Shown: piece after piece, positions 10,395 through 20,430 of the stretch | Layout of the letters: every line of letters begins with the position of its first letter | How positions within the stretch are numbered: position 1 is the first letter of the stretch | Assembly: GCA_903632075.3 (NCBI GenBank) | Contig: CAHIKZ030000028.1 | Span: 412,501-476,500, forward strand | Source of the DNA: Acanthosepion pharaonis | Lineage: Eukaryota > Mollusca > Cephalopoda > Sepiida > Sepiidae | Direction: 5' to 3' | Length of the DNA stretch: 64,000 bases | The notes under the pieces: generated by a model | The model's input: only the letters and a program-made list of their open reading frames with translations | What the model was told of the DNA's origin: nothing | Database searches by the model: none | Program-made: the position numbers and the translations under genes

Positions 10395-10590
10395 ATAAAG
10401 TCAATAGGAAAACTTATCTTAACCGACAAGTTTTGAACTCTGAGGGACTTTATTAAGGCAAATGCAAAGATTTTATTTGCATTGATGAAGTTCTTCAATG
10501 GACAAAACATGTCAACTAAGTTTTTTATTGTCTTTATTTGTTCTTTTACAGATACACCATCTGAAATTTTTACACACACATGCATATATA
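10395..10590. mobile_element. Inverted pair of PLE 3' ends with hammerhead-like motifs
   Basis: The left arm (minus, about 10409-10466) and right arm (plus, about 10474-10525) are diverged inverted copies of the PLE 3' region found at 63655-63770. Shared strings include GCATTTGCCTT and GTTAAGATAAGTTTT. The plus motif at 10482-10514 reads TTGATGA, A, GTTC, loop, GGAC, AAAAC, ATGTC; the stem pairs fully with one wobble. (AT)n tracts flank both sides. No coding part is present. Confidence 0.65.
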
Positions 10591-10826
10591 TATATATATA
10601 TATATATTATTTTATTATAAAATATTAAAACAAAAACATGTTGACATCGCTACTCAATAGCTTTCGTGTTTTGCCACTATGTTGTGCCTATTCAGGCAAT
10701 GGTATTATATATCATTTGGATATATAGGATAAAGAACAAATAGAAAATGTTTATCAATCTAATGTTTCACTTTTATTAAAGCTTTGTCAGAGATTCAGAG
10801 AAAACAGACTAAAAGACAGAACTTTG

Positions 10827-10982
10827 GTATTTTCAGTTTTGTTTGGATTGATTCTCATTGGTCAGTTATGTATCACGTGCATTAAAACCATAGATAATTC
10901 TATATGTATATAAGTTTGTAAAAATAATGCACATGATATATGAATGACCAATGAAAATCAACCCAAACAAAATTGAAAATAC
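10827..10982. repeat. Foldback: 58-bp inverted arms
   Basis: Arms 10827-10884 and 10925-10982 are inverted copies with few mismatches around a 40-bp spacer. Both include TCATTGGTCA-type and CACGTGCATTA-type strings. It would extrude as a long hairpin. A MITE remnant or an inverted duplication are both possible. Confidence 0.75.
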
Positions 10983-11400
10983 TCTACTCAAACCCATTAA
11001 ATATAACACTAATAATAACAAATAATGTCATTAAAAATCCACTAAATGTTTAAAATTTACTATTATCTTCACCATTAAGAAGCAACATCTTTGTATGCTC
11101 ACAATATATGTTTATGATATATATATATATCTTATATACAATAATAGTATTGTACTTATGTACTGCGTAGACATAGATATACATCTCACTTTTTATATCC
11201 AAGAGGCATCAGGTCAAGACTTTCATATGAATGTTACTCATGGCACTAAACCCATTAGAAATATCTAAACTGTCAGCTTTATACAACTGCTTTCTCAGAT
11301 CAATGGTTAAAAAAGGCTTCAAGCAAATGAAAACTGTAGCTTTTAGCAAGAACCATTCTTCTTTGAGCATTGTGGATTGGCACCAGAGAATCACAAAGAA
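10983..11400. other. AT-rich sequence, nothing firm
   Basis: No assignable feature. A short (AT)n lies near 11118-11130. The paired open frames near 11209-11413 overlap on opposite strands and show no family motif. Confidence 0.35.
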
Positions 11401-11660
11401 GTGTACCAGATAACAGATACCACATCACTTAAGGACTTTCAACAACAGCAACAACTAAAACGGATAGCACATATAACTCAAAAAGAAAATAATGACATAA
11501 TCAAGATGTTGATGTTCCACACTACTTCAAACCCCCATCAGTACTGGAGAGAGTGATAACAGCTACTAAACTTAAGAAAGCTATTTTCCTGAGAAATTGT
11601 TTTAAGAGAAAGATTTTATGAATTTCAGCAGAAAGCAGTACTGGCTGCTAGTATGTCAAA
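11401..11660 (+). pseudogene. Possible decayed TE coding sequence
   Basis: Conceptual translation gives protein-like stretches (for example TATKLKKAIFLRNCFK near 11560-11610) broken by stops and frameshifts. Base composition is more balanced than the flanks. No family was identified; it is probably an old transposon ORF. Confidence 0.25.
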
Positions 11661-11696
11661 TGTTTCCTTATAAGGCGAAGGTTAATATTATCATTA

Positions 11697-11700
<4 letters not shown>

Positions 11701-11753
<53 letters not shown>
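11701..11753. repeat. (AT)n microsatellite
   Basis: A dinucleotide run ending in CACACC. Confidence 0.95.
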
Positions 11754-11759
<6 letters not shown>

Positions 11760-12149
11760 CCCTACATATCTATAAATGTATATTTATGCATATGCGCACA
11801 CATATTTTTTTAATATTAACACAGATATGTATTCTCACATATATCCAAATTGTTTTTCATATAAACCTTTTTTTTTTTAAACCAAATGGTGACATCATTT
11901 TCTCAAAGGAAGTTTAATAGACATTTGAGAATTAATGTCATGTGTTGAAGTCCCATATAAAAGGACAGTGTTTTGCAACCCATACAAAATTGAGATAGCT
12001 TTAACTATGGCAAAAAAAATAATATTTTTATTTCTAGTGTCAATAATATTTTCATATTTTCAGGATATAATTATGATTATATATAATCAATCATTTGCAT
12101 ATTAATTACATAATTTTTTATGTAATTATTTAATTTATTCTTCTTTAAT
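11754..12149. other. AT-rich sequence, nothing assigned
   Basis: No gene or repeat family recognised. Confidence 0.4.
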
Positions 12150-12680
12150 AATTGTATATCACTTTAACTGGCTGCCATTCTGGCCATTTCATCTGCACCA
12201 AGCAGACCTTAAACCCCAAGCCAATCTTTATGCAGTGGACCTTAAATAAACTCAAAGCTCTGAAAAATACTCATATCCTACTGGCTCTGAAGGTCACTCT
12301 TGGCCTCAAAATGAAACACACATATTCATGTCATCATAAAAGATGCTGGAAGAATGATCCAGAAAACATCTAACTCCTGCTGATAGGCTCTATCTTTACA
12401 ATAATCAAAGACCAAGAGTAAAGTATAGCTGCCATATCTGGAGTGATGCTACCCAGTTCTTACTGTCCAGCCTTGACAGAGTTCAAAAAGCATTTATGCA
12501 GCCTTGTGAATGACTGTTATGTTTCCCTTGTTCACTCAAAGAGAAAGTACAGTGATAATCCAAATAGGTAAGTTAAATATCTCTCCAAAAATGTGTAATG
12601 GGCAAGGACAAAAGCAAAAAGACAATCAAACTGCTCCACTTGTATTGCTTATATGGCCATGAAATTAGAACATTCTAGAT
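12150..12680 (+). pseudogene. LINE (CR1/Jockey-like) RT C-terminal remnant
   Basis: The translation around 12410-12500 contains RVKYSCHIWSDA followed by LLSSLDRVQKAF. This is the conserved block after the RT palm in CR1/Jockey-type LINEs (Y-C-S-H-x-W ... L-D-x-x-Q-x-x-A). The upstream part (12160-12380) has frame remnants such as LNKLKALKNTHILLALK. Multiple stops and shifts make it non-functional. It probably belongs to the same LINE group as 50780-51700. Confidence 0.55.
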
Positions 12681-12712
12681 AGTTCTACAATTTTCCATTC
12701 AATTCTATTGAA

Positions 12713-12795
12713 CAGATTTGTATGCATGCAATTTGCATTAGACAGATTCACATATCAGCAATTTGCATTGGACAGATCTAAATGCTAGCAATCTC
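12713..12795 (+). repeat. Short tandem repeat, about 31-bp unit
   Basis: Three diverged units built on GACAGATT ... AGCAATTTGCATTG. Confidence 0.65.
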
Positions 12796-13307
12796 CACAA
12801 CAGTGACAAATTATTATCCACTTTGCATCCCTTAATAAGATAATTATAAGATTAATAAAATTTTGGGGAAATTATTCAATAATAGAATTATTTAAAAAAG
12901 ATTTTTTTTTTAATTTTGTAAAAATATTTTTGTTTAACATTGAATTAAGATAGTTATACACACACGTAAATATTGAATTAAAATATATCTGTGCACATGC
13001 AAATGTATTTACGCAAACAACAATTTGAATGAAATTGAAATGGACATGTGTCACACTGGCAAATTTCATCTCCAGTCTGAAAACACCTGGAGAACAGAAG
13101 AAAAGCGTAAGCTGGAATATGCAGTCCTTTGAAGAAATTTTTATGACTCCTGTGTTTAAACTGAATATATTTCATAATAAATGCAGTATTTTAAATGGAC
13201 AAACAATTTAGATTTGAAATTTAAACATCTTGCCATCTGCAAAGCGATAGGTACCGCATTAGTAATGATAATTCATCATCTCCAAAATTCAGTCAGTCTC
13301 TCTCTGC

Positions 13308-13317
<10 letters not shown>
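12796..13317. other. AT-rich sequence, nothing assigned
   Basis: No feature recognised. Several short open frames overlap on both strands without family motifs. Confidence 0.4.

Positions 13318-13360
<43 letters not shown>
13318..13360. repeat. (AT)n microsatellite at a SINE 3' end
   Basis: A dinucleotide run that joins directly to the 3' end of the minus-strand SINE at 13361. Confidence 0.95.
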
Positions 13361-13364
<4 letters not shown>

Positions 13365-13830
13365 GCTGGCCACTCGTATTCAAGGATACCCGTCTACTGG
13401 GGTAGCTAGCCAATCCCTATTGCAGACGCTTGGTCAGGCGCATTTGCATTTATTCAACACCCAGAGAGCCCACCTGTGGTTTATACTGCAACTATACTGA
13501 GCAGATCTTAGTTACAGTTTCTGGGAAAGAGCATGTTATCTAGCGTGATCAACAATCTGAACACAGCCAGCACATTCAACCCTCAGACACGATGACTTGT
13601 GACTTCTTGCTAGCACAGCTATCAACAGCACCCATGGGTTCCATCTACCCAATTTCACTCCCAGGGCTTGTGTCAGCCCATGGTATGGTTTTCAGGCAAA
13701 CGCTGAGATCGACCCCTCCAATCTGATAACATCAGGAAGTCTCCTTCCTAAAAAAATCGACCATGGTGAGATTCAAACCCGGGTCTCATGGTCAGAATGC
13801 GAACATTATACTCGGCCACATGCCCATATA
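13361..13830 (-). mobile_element. Long tRNA-derived SINE, near full length
   Basis: Read on the minus strand, the 5' head is TGTGGCCGAGTATAATG (A box) and CGGGTTTGAATCTCACC (B box), a clear pol III promoter pair. The 400-bp body contains AAACCATACCATGGGCTG, AACTAAGATCTGCTCAG and TGGGCTCTCTGGGTG. The end (GAGTGGCCAGCTAC) is followed by (AT)n. A second copy without the head lies at 25045-25425 and a partial copy at 9641-10018. The body is GC-richer than its surroundings. Transcription would be from the internal promoter; mobilising LINE unknown. Confidence 0.8.
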
Positions 13831-13923
13831 TGTGTGTGAAAATATATAGAAACTCTTATGTAGCAATGGAATCATATTTTTAAATAAATAATTATATATA
13901 TATATATATATTTTTTTCACCAA

Positions 13924-13972
13924 TAGCACAACTCTGACAATTGCATTGTGCATGAAATACAATGTTGTGCTA
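13924..13972 (+). ncRNA. Three-way hammerhead-like fold
   Basis: TAGCACAAC (13924-13932) pairs perfectly with GTTGTGCTA (13964-13972), closing a junction. Inside are CTGACAA (core-like, with G8 replaced by A), a TGCA/TGCA hairpin (13942-13952) and GAAA (13954-13957). Unlike other motif copies here it keeps a 9-bp outer stem. Stem III and the cleavage triplet are not canonical, so activity is doubtful. It may be a relic or a chance cruciform. Confidence 0.35.
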
Positions 13973-14109
13973 CCAGTGAGTAAGAAAAAAGAATGTATAT
14001 TTATTATTAATATAAATTATAACTGTTATTATATAAGCATTATTTATTAGCACCACCACTCAATGTGCAATAGCTTCATATAAGGTAACATCAATCAGCT
14101 AAGTAACAA

Positions 14110-14162
14110 ACTTTTACTCACATTAATCCTATATATATATATACACATACACACACACACAC
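14110..14162. repeat. (AT)n-(AC)n tract
   Basis: Short AT then ACAC run abutting the mariner relic. Confidence 0.85.
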
Positions 14163-14705
14163 AGGGTGTCCTCCAAAAACTGACATTATTTTGTAGTCTA
14201 ATAACATAGCCAATTCTTGCTCAAATGATCTCAAATTTTAACAAAATGTGTAAGAACTCAGTTGACTGTGCGGACTTATCTCATGAGAATCTACCAGGAA
14301 GATGGGTCGGGCATGCCAGTGATTATGACAATGTGCTGTTAAAATAGCTGCCAAGTTCACCTGACTTGACAGCTTGTGATTTTTTTATGTGAAAGGACAG
14401 GTCTATTTCCCCCCTCTTCCACAGAAAATCACTGAGGCACTGGAGAGTGTGATGCAAGACATGCTACAACGCATTTGGCAGAAGCTGGACTACCAACTTG
14501 ATAAGTGTCATGTTACAGGAGGTGTGCATATTGAACATTTGTAAAGCTTTATGAAATCGGTTATAAAATCTACATCCCTTTGACTATCTTGCTCAAATTT
14601 TGATAAATCTTTTATTGCTCAACATGAAGCCTATTTAATTTAATTTGCCAGAGGCATGTAGTTAGATATTCACATTTTAAATTATATCAATTTTATGGGG
14701 ACACA
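14163..14705 (+). mobile_element. mariner/Tc1-like transposon relic with TIRs
   Basis: The translation at about 14300-14545 reads GRWVGHASDYDNVL, a stop, then LPSSPDLTACDFF. Downstream are DMLQ- and W-x-E-L-D-Y-like traces and an HIEHL-like end (14530-14540). The SPDL-x-x-CDFF block is the hallmark around the third catalytic Asp of mariner/Tc1 transposases. Left end GGTGTCCTCCAAAAACTGA and right end (inverted) TGTGTCCCCATAAAATTGA are related terminal inverted repeats (TIRs). Most of the N-terminal half is deleted and stops are present, so it is dead. Confidence 0.75.
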
Positions 14706-14706
14706 T

Positions 14707-14780
<74 letters not shown>
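14706..14780. repeat. (GT)n-(AT)n microsatellite
   Basis: A GT run passing into a long AT run between the mariner relic and the next SINE 3' end. Confidence 0.95.
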
Positions 14781-14781
<1 letters not shown>

Positions 14782-15181
14782 TCAACTCTCTCTCGTCAGA
14801 TAAACGTATGAGGGTCAAGCAGCTCAGTTCCTAGGAACCAACAGCCCAGACACCTGCATATATGATTTGATTATAGTAGTGAAGGCTTTGTGCAGAACCA
14901 ACCACACTTTTTGAAGGGTTGAATACAGAGAACTGGTGCACAATGTGCCACAAGGTCCCCAAATGATGCTCCACAGGATTTTGAATTCAGAATTGTTCTT
15001 CTAGATCAGTTGCCATCCAAGGCTATAGAATTCAGTCTGTCCTGCTATTTACCCATAGCTGGAGGGAGAAGAGAATTAATACCTTTCCCAAGGGTATTAG
15101 CATGTAAGTGAATGTAATGGCTTCAACTGGAATTCAAACTTGGCTCTCCAATTCCTCAATCCGAGCAGATATCCACTACAC

Positions 15182-15182
<1 letters not shown>
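14781..15182 (-). mobile_element. tRNA-like SINE, long copy
   Basis: On the minus strand it starts GAGGTGTAGTGGATATCTGC and continues to GAGAGCCAAGTTTGAATTCC (B box). It then has the family body ATTACATTCACTTA, TACCCTTGGGAAAGGTAT and CAGCTATGGGTAAATAGC. A distinctive 3' extension ends at GAGAGAGTTGACC beside (AT)n. Related copies occur at 15983, 37170, 38180, 44240, 51741, 51930, 52074, 59145 and 63800. This is the commonest SINE family in the window. Confidence 0.8.

Positions 15183-15225
<43 letters not shown>
15183..15225. repeat. (AT)n microsatellite at a PLE terminus
   Basis: A dinucleotide run between a SINE head (left) and a PLE 3' terminus (right). Confidence 0.95.
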
Positions 15226-15226
<1 letters not shown>

Positions 15227-15480
15227 TTGTGTATTTGGGCAGCAATCTCTCTTTTATACAGATTTCACTGAAGATAACTGACAAGACTGCAATTAATCTT
15301 TTTATTATTACATTTTTCTTGCATGCATACAAGAGATTTCTTTTTGGGACAGAGTGTGTAAGAACCACCATCTTGCTATTCTTCAACAGTTCAACCTTAT
15401 CTTTCCAGAACTGGTATCATTTGGTACATACCACCATTGATAAATGCATGTCATAAGCCATTTCAAAAAATATTTGTAAG
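15226..15480 (-). mobile_element. PLE 3' end fragment
   Basis: It begins TTGTGTATTTGGGCAGCAAT next to (AT)n, as do 7070 and 28657. On the minus strand the same conserved frame block occurs (here AVLSVIFSEICIKERL; at 28.7 kb SVVFNETCIKEGL). The part beyond about 15400 diverges. No RT or YIG coding remains. Confidence 0.65.
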
Positions 15481-15982
15481 CAAAATCAGTCTATAAAATT
15501 AACTGCACTCTCTGTAGTCCTCATGTAAATAAATCAAGTGTCTTACAGTAATTTTAGTCCAGTTGTGGGTGTACTTGTAATTGTTAAAAGTCAATTCTAA
15601 TTCTGTACATGACTGAGAACTGAAAATACTGCCAAGAGCTTGTCAGACTAGTTTCATTTACAATGCATCACATGAATTCATATCTACATATAGATTTCAA
15701 ATAGACTGGCTGCAACAATTAATTTTGAAGAAAAATCCACCCAGCATATCCTTATTCCAACCACCCCTTTCAATAAGTATTCAAAAGATTTCCTCCCACC
15801 TCTTAATTTAGACTGCAAGCATTTTAGGATAAAGCTTTTCATTTGATTTTGAATATTTAATAAAGGAGTTGGTACTGGTTGTATTTTTCTATAAAAAAGA
15901 ATAATTGTCCAATCACATCTGTTTGAAATGCAAAGGCAATTATAGAAAAATCAACATTAATAAGTGAAATGATAAGTGGATG
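15481..15982. other. Unassigned sequence
   Basis: No gene or repeat family recognised. Confidence 0.35.
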
Positions 15983-16280
15983 TACAGGCACTGTAGTGGA
16001 TAGTGGCTCTGAATGAAAAATCATAGAGCTGAGTTTCAATCCCAGTCAGATTCATTACATTCACTTACCCGCAAATACCCTTGGTAAAGGTATGAATCTA
16101 TCTCCTTTCCCCAGATAGGGGTTAAATAGTAGAAAAACCAATGTTATTCTCTAAAAAATAAAATTTGTTATTAAAATATTCACTTGCAAAAAAAAGAATT
16201 ATTCTTACAATCCAAAATATGTTTCGGTTTTAAATAACCCATAAAGAGTTGATAATCCATAAAAAAAAGAAATCAGTCAC
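15983..16280 (+). mobile_element. tRNA-like SINE, near full length
   Basis: The head ACTGTAGTGGATAGTGGCTC and B box GAGTTTCAATCCC are followed by the shared body (ATTACATTCACTTA, AAATACCCTTGGTAAAGG, GGGTTAAATAGTA). The shared tail has TATGTTTCGGTTTTAAATAA and GAGTTGATAATCCATAA. This copy shows the complete head-body-tail order with no 5S segment. Confidence 0.8.
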
Positions 16281-16389
16281 TCCTCATAATCTTCACTTCC
16301 CATTATCTTTTTCATTTATTTCACATACTGCATTCATCATTACCATTTCAACAATAACCCCCTACCATGAGAGGCTCTCGAGCCTTGTA

Positions 16390-16473
16390 TTGAGTGAATT
16401 GTTATTCTCAAAAAAAAAATTAGTTAATGCAATATTTCTCATGAAAAAAGAATTATTCTTACTATCCAAAATA
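16390..16473 (+). mobile_element. SINE body, left part split by an insertion
   Basis: TTGTTATTCTC ... AATTATTCTTACTATCC matches 16142-16215 of the preceding SINE. It is cut at 16473 and resumes at 16856 after a 382-bp insertion. A LINE 3' end scrap (GAGAGGCTCTCGAGCC) lies just upstream. Confidence 0.75.
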
Positions 16474-16855
16474 TACATTATTTACATTATTCAGACTATT
16501 GTCCTCATCTTTGTTGCCATATTTATTACAATATTTCGGCTGTTGCATGCTTCGGCCTTCTTCAGGTGGTTGGAATGTCAAACTGAACCCTTTATTTCGC
16601 TCACTGGGGTAGACTGTTCTAGTTCTACGTGCCATGTTTAATGGATGTCAGTTATCAGTTATCTCCTGTTAATTTCTCTCTGAAAGTTCTGCACTGCCTT
16701 AATCGCATATTGAACTCACACTCTTTGGGTCCTGTCACTGGATCTAACTAACGCCTTTATCCACTGTGCCATGTGTTGTAATAAATATGGCAACAAAGAT
16801 GAGGACAATAGTCTGAATAATGTACATAATACCTCATCTCAGAAATATAGACAGA
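16474..16855. mobile_element. Inverted twin SINE-like element with 11-bp TSD
   Basis: A complete minus-strand copy (16474-16773) has a tRNA-like head, CATGGCACAGTGGATAAAGG, at its right end. It joins a plus-strand tail-only copy (16774-16855). TATCCAAAATA is repeated exactly at 16463-16473 and 16856-16866, and host SINE sequence resumes in register. The unit therefore inserted as one piece. The minus copy carries the hammerhead-like motif at 16530-16565. The plus copy begins at the position just 3' of that motif's GAAACATT. Confidence 0.85.
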
Positions 16856-16926
16856 TATCCAAAATAGGTTTCAGCTTCAAAAACCCACAAAGGGTTGATA
16901 AGCCATAAAAAAAAAAAAAAAAAAAT
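16856..16926 (+). mobile_element. SINE tail, right part of the split copy
   Basis: Resumes with TATCCAAAATAGGTTTCAGC and continues to AAGGGTTGATAAGCCATAA plus poly-A. It completes the SINE begun at 16390. Confidence 0.8.
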
Positions 16927-17339
16927 CAAACATCAATTAATAAAACACTAAGCTGACCAACAGATTCAGCTATATGAGGTTCTACCTAAAATTTGGGGGA
17001 AATAAATTTAAACAGCACATCAAATTAAAATACTAATCGTTGTGTGTGTATAAGGAATAAAATTGTAGAAATAAAGGGTTAGGTTAATTTTTTTTCTGAT
17101 CAAATTCCTGAATTTTAGAATATAATTTGTATCAGTAAGAATTGATTTTGCAAATTCCAATCTATATTATATAAAAAGGCAATATGCATGTGTGTATGTG
17201 TGTAATCATTTTGAATATAAATGTTGCTGTCAACAGGAGGGACTTGATTGGTACCTTGTGCCATAAGCAGCATAAAAATGAGTTTGATCTCACCTGAGAC
17301 AGAAAGGTATTTAATATCAATCATGAAAACACAGAACAA

Positions 17340-17440
17340 ATATCCCAAATGAAGTTGTTTGCCAACAGTGTAATAGAACTTTTGCAAGCCTTTCTAGTCT
17401 TGAGTAGCATTACAGAGCCCATGAGCAGGTAACAGCAACA
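17340..17440 (+). pseudogene. C2H2 zinc-finger remnant (probable TE)
   Basis: The translation NEVVCQQCNRTFASLSSLE, stop, HYRAH has exact C-x2-C-x12-H-x3-H spacing, with a stop as the residue just before the first His. Single fingers of this form occur in retroelement proteins as well as in host factors. With TE debris all round, a transposon origin is more likely. Confidence 0.4.
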
Positions 17441-17525
17441 AATATGTAATTATATGCCTGAGATGACTATCCTTATAATCAAGTGGACACCTGATTTTAT
17501 ATATATTTTATTATTATTTTATTAT

Positions 17526-17552
17526 TGTGTGTGTGTGTGTGTGTGTGTGTGT
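17526..17552. repeat. (GT)n microsatellite
   Basis: Uninterrupted GT run. Confidence 0.95.
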
Positions 17553-17687
17553 CACACATGTGTTTAATGTTATGTTTTTTTAATGTGGCTATATTTTCAA
17601 ATGAATACTGGAACAATACTTTTTCCATGCTTATGTAAACAGCAAAATGGTGTTCAACTGTAGACCACTGCACGGTTATTACTTAAT

Positions 17688-17740
17688 TGAAATGTAATTC
17701 CAATTAAATACATAATATATTTAATTGGAATTACATTTCA
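17688..17740. repeat. Perfect 23-bp hairpin
   Basis: The arms 17688-17710 and 17718-17740 are exact reverse complements around a 7-base loop. It lies close to a (GT)n/(AT)n tract. No terminator function is implied in a eukaryote; it may be a foldback relic. Confidence 0.9.
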
Positions 17741-17765
17741 TTTGTTTATAGTGTATGTGTGTGTG

Positions 17766-17791
17766 ATATATATATATATATATATATATAT
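17766..17791. repeat. (AT)n microsatellite
   Basis: Dinucleotide run at the left edge of an LTR-like repeat. Confidence 0.9.
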
Positions 17792-18460
17792 GTAAGATGT
17801 GACACTTCTCAACCACAGTCATGTAGTCATCGGTTCCCTTTCATTACATTTGGGTCGGTTCTGTTATAGGATTGTATAACCAATAAAGAAGAACTCGAAC
17901 ACGGATATGGAATAACACAGATATATTACAAACAGGAATATATACAGAGAAGTAGAAGTGTTAGTATGAACAATCAGGTTTAGTAGAGAGAACAATGTAG
18001 TCTCGACCAGTATCACTATTCCAATGTCTTGCAGTAATTGTCTGAATGCGACTCTGTTTCGGACTGCCTCTGACTCGACTCTTGACTTGAACTACTGATC
18101 CCTTGCCTACTCCTGAGGCACAGTATTTATTAAGTATGGAATAGTCCATTATTATTATTATGGGTAAGATCCCATAATAATAATAATAATTGCTCAGTCA
18201 TAAACTGCTGAAAGATAGAAACATGGGGCTGTATCCCACATGCACCGTAATAAATATGCAAACACAACAGAGGAAATTGAACAGATATTACAACTTGATC
18301 CCAGCCAGAAGTCTAAGCACTGATCCAAGACAACAAATACTCTAATCCCAGGCAATGACAGTATTTTTATAACCATTACTAAATCACCAGTCAATCAGAC
18401 TGACCCACTAAAATGCTGGTCTCACCAATAAGCTAGCATTCAATTCAAGACAACACATAA
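17792..18460 (-). mobile_element. LTR-like repeat (possible solo LTR)
   Basis: It starts TGTAAGATGTGACACTTCTC beside (AT)n and is more complex and GC-richer than the flanks. Read on the minus strand there is a TATA-like TATATATTCC near 17940 and an AATAAA-type signal near 18126. The right end is uncertain (candidate ...CAACACA near 18460) and no TSD was seen. A solo LTR is the best guess; another repeat class is possible. Confidence 0.4.
18149..18192. repeat. (TTA)n/(TAA)n hairpin
   Basis: TTATTATTATTATGGG and CCCATAATAATAATAA are exact inverted arms separated by TAAGAT. Confidence 0.9.
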
Positions 18461-19255
18461 AATTAAAATCATGACAACATAATTATATATTGAATATATA
18501 ACTAGTTTTAACCCATGAAAATTTCACAATTTTCCTATTTTAATGAATCTTAATTCTTAAGTTAATGACTATGTATGTTCATGGTAAGTTCTACAAAAAT
18601 AAAATATCTGTAGAAATTCCCCTATCACATAAATTAAATATTTGAGCTTACCAACTTTAACAAAATATTGTAATAACAATCATAATACGAATGCTGGTCA
18701 TTATTTTAAGAAGTAAGGGGATACAAATGAAAAGATGTGAAATTGAAAACTCTTTCCATTTCACTGAAAAAGCAGTTAAACACGTCTAGCTTTCTTTCAT
18801 CTTATCACTGAAACCAAGTTGTCTTTTCTCCCCTTTTTACACAATCAAAATGGAATAGTCTCTTATTTATGAGGTACTGGCAGAAAGGGTCATGTGAATT
18901 AACGAAGGGAGGGACAAGCACAATTATTATAGGATTTTAAAAAAAGAAAAAAAAATTTATCTGAAATAGAATTAATGCCAACTTGAAGATAATAACAATG
19001 TTTTTTTTCTCTCCAATTTGTAACAATTAATCTAAAGTTCCTCCTTTTCATTCATTTCCTTTTTGCCCTGTGACCAGTAATTCTAAAAGTTTATTTTGTT
19101 CTATCATTAACACAAGGTGAATGAAAATGAAAATAAAATATCTTCCAAGTGTTGGACAAAAACAGAAATTATTATTTTACTTTATAATTTTCTAATTGTA
19201 CTATGAATGCAAACCCTGCCATTAACACATTCAATGCAAAAATTACCAAAACATA
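18461..19255. other. AT-rich sequence, nothing assigned
   Basis: No gene or repeat recognised. Confidence 0.4.
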
Positions 19256-19325
19256 ATAACAACAACAAAGATGAGGACAATAGTTTGAATATAAACAGTG
19301 CAAATAATGCCATGTAATGTATATG
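19256..19325 (+). mobile_element. SINE-like tail fragment
   Basis: AACAAAGATGAGGACAATAG matches the tail of the twin elements (16790-16815, 53640-53660). Only the terminal part is present. Confidence 0.5.
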
Positions 19326-19834
19326 GAGTGAATGCATATATGCATCAGAGACAACATGCAAGATGCTGCAAGAATGTTATGCAGCAGTAAAAATCCAAAA
19401 CAAAGACACATACTAATTTCTTCCAGTAGTTAACAATAACAGATTTTACTTTTCATATTACCTTCTTGTTTACTAACTTCTTACTATATTCAGGGAATAA
19501 GGTTTTGGTGTTAGTCAGTATGCTGACAATTACCTTTTTTCCCCCCAAAAGAAAAACTTTTGGCAAACATGGACCATCATGTTCACAATAAGATAGGACA
19601 GTTTTTCTCATAACACCATTTATTTAACTACCTTCACTCTTTGGCAATGTTTATTGTTTTAAAAAGCTTAAATGATTAGAATTGGAATAAAACCTAAACA
19701 GGACAGTTTTTCCATTTTCATAACAAAATTTATTTATTTATTTATTATTGTTTATTTACACCTTATACTATTTTGGAATGGTTGTTTATTGATTTTTAAA
19801 ATGATAAATAAAATGATTTTATATATATATAATA

Positions 19835-20010
19835 TAGTTGTAGCCTCTGTCTGTCTGCTTGCTATCGAACTCCTCCTAGAGTTTTGGAGATAGACCCCCC
19901 ACACACACACACATAACCATATATATTCTGAAACTACATTACCCAGGGTACTTGAATAAGTATATTTCATTTTGATCAAAGGGGTCCCCAGTGGACACAA
20001 ACACCCTCCC
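19835..20010 (+). repeat. Unidentified repeat (CTGTCTGTCTG-type end)
   Basis: A TATATAATATAGTTGTAGCC start followed by CTGTCTGTCTG and AACTCCTCCTAGAG has the look of a transposon terminus. Two CACACA runs follow. The family is not identified. Confidence 0.35.
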
Positions 20011-20032
20011 ACACACACATGAATTTTTTTCC

Positions 20033-20140
20033 CCTTTGATTTACTTTAAATTTGAACAAGGGAATAACTCCTGTCCAAAATATAAAAGAAGAAACCAAAA
20101 GATGGAGGTCATATTGGCAAGACCAAAATGAGACACTATG
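20033..20140 (+). repeat. Direct repeat, copy 1 of 2
   Basis: Shares AACAAGGGAATAACTCCT and CCAAAATATA with 20323-20430 in the same orientation. Confidence 0.6.
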
Positions 20141-20322
20141 GATGTAAAGTTGAGCAAGAAATCACCAATCAGTGGGTAATGACTTATAATATATATTTGT
20201 TGTGACAATTCAACTGTCATGTCAATGTTGAAATCTGCTCATCAATTAATTCAATCAAGTATTGCTTCAAATCAAAGGCATCTGATGAAGCTGTTTTTGC
20301 ACAAACCCCTCACTGAAAATTT

Positions 20323-20430
20323 TTTTCTCCGATTTAAATTTAAACAAGGGAATGACTCCTAATCCAAAATATAGGAGAAAGCCAGAAGATGAAGCTGACA
20401 TTGTCAAGATCATTGAGTAATTTTGAAGTG
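20323..20430 (+). repeat. Direct repeat, copy 2 of 2
   Basis: The partner of 20033-20140, about 290 bp downstream and moderately diverged. Confidence 0.6.

Noticed and set aside
17160..17215. Helitron-like start (TCTATATTATATAAAAAGG)
   Set aside because: Only weakly similar, with no second feature to support it.
20275..20320. CTGATGAAG with AAAC downstream
   Set aside because: The stem is only three pairs and there is no related copy in the window. CTGANGA alone is expected many times by chance in 64 kb.
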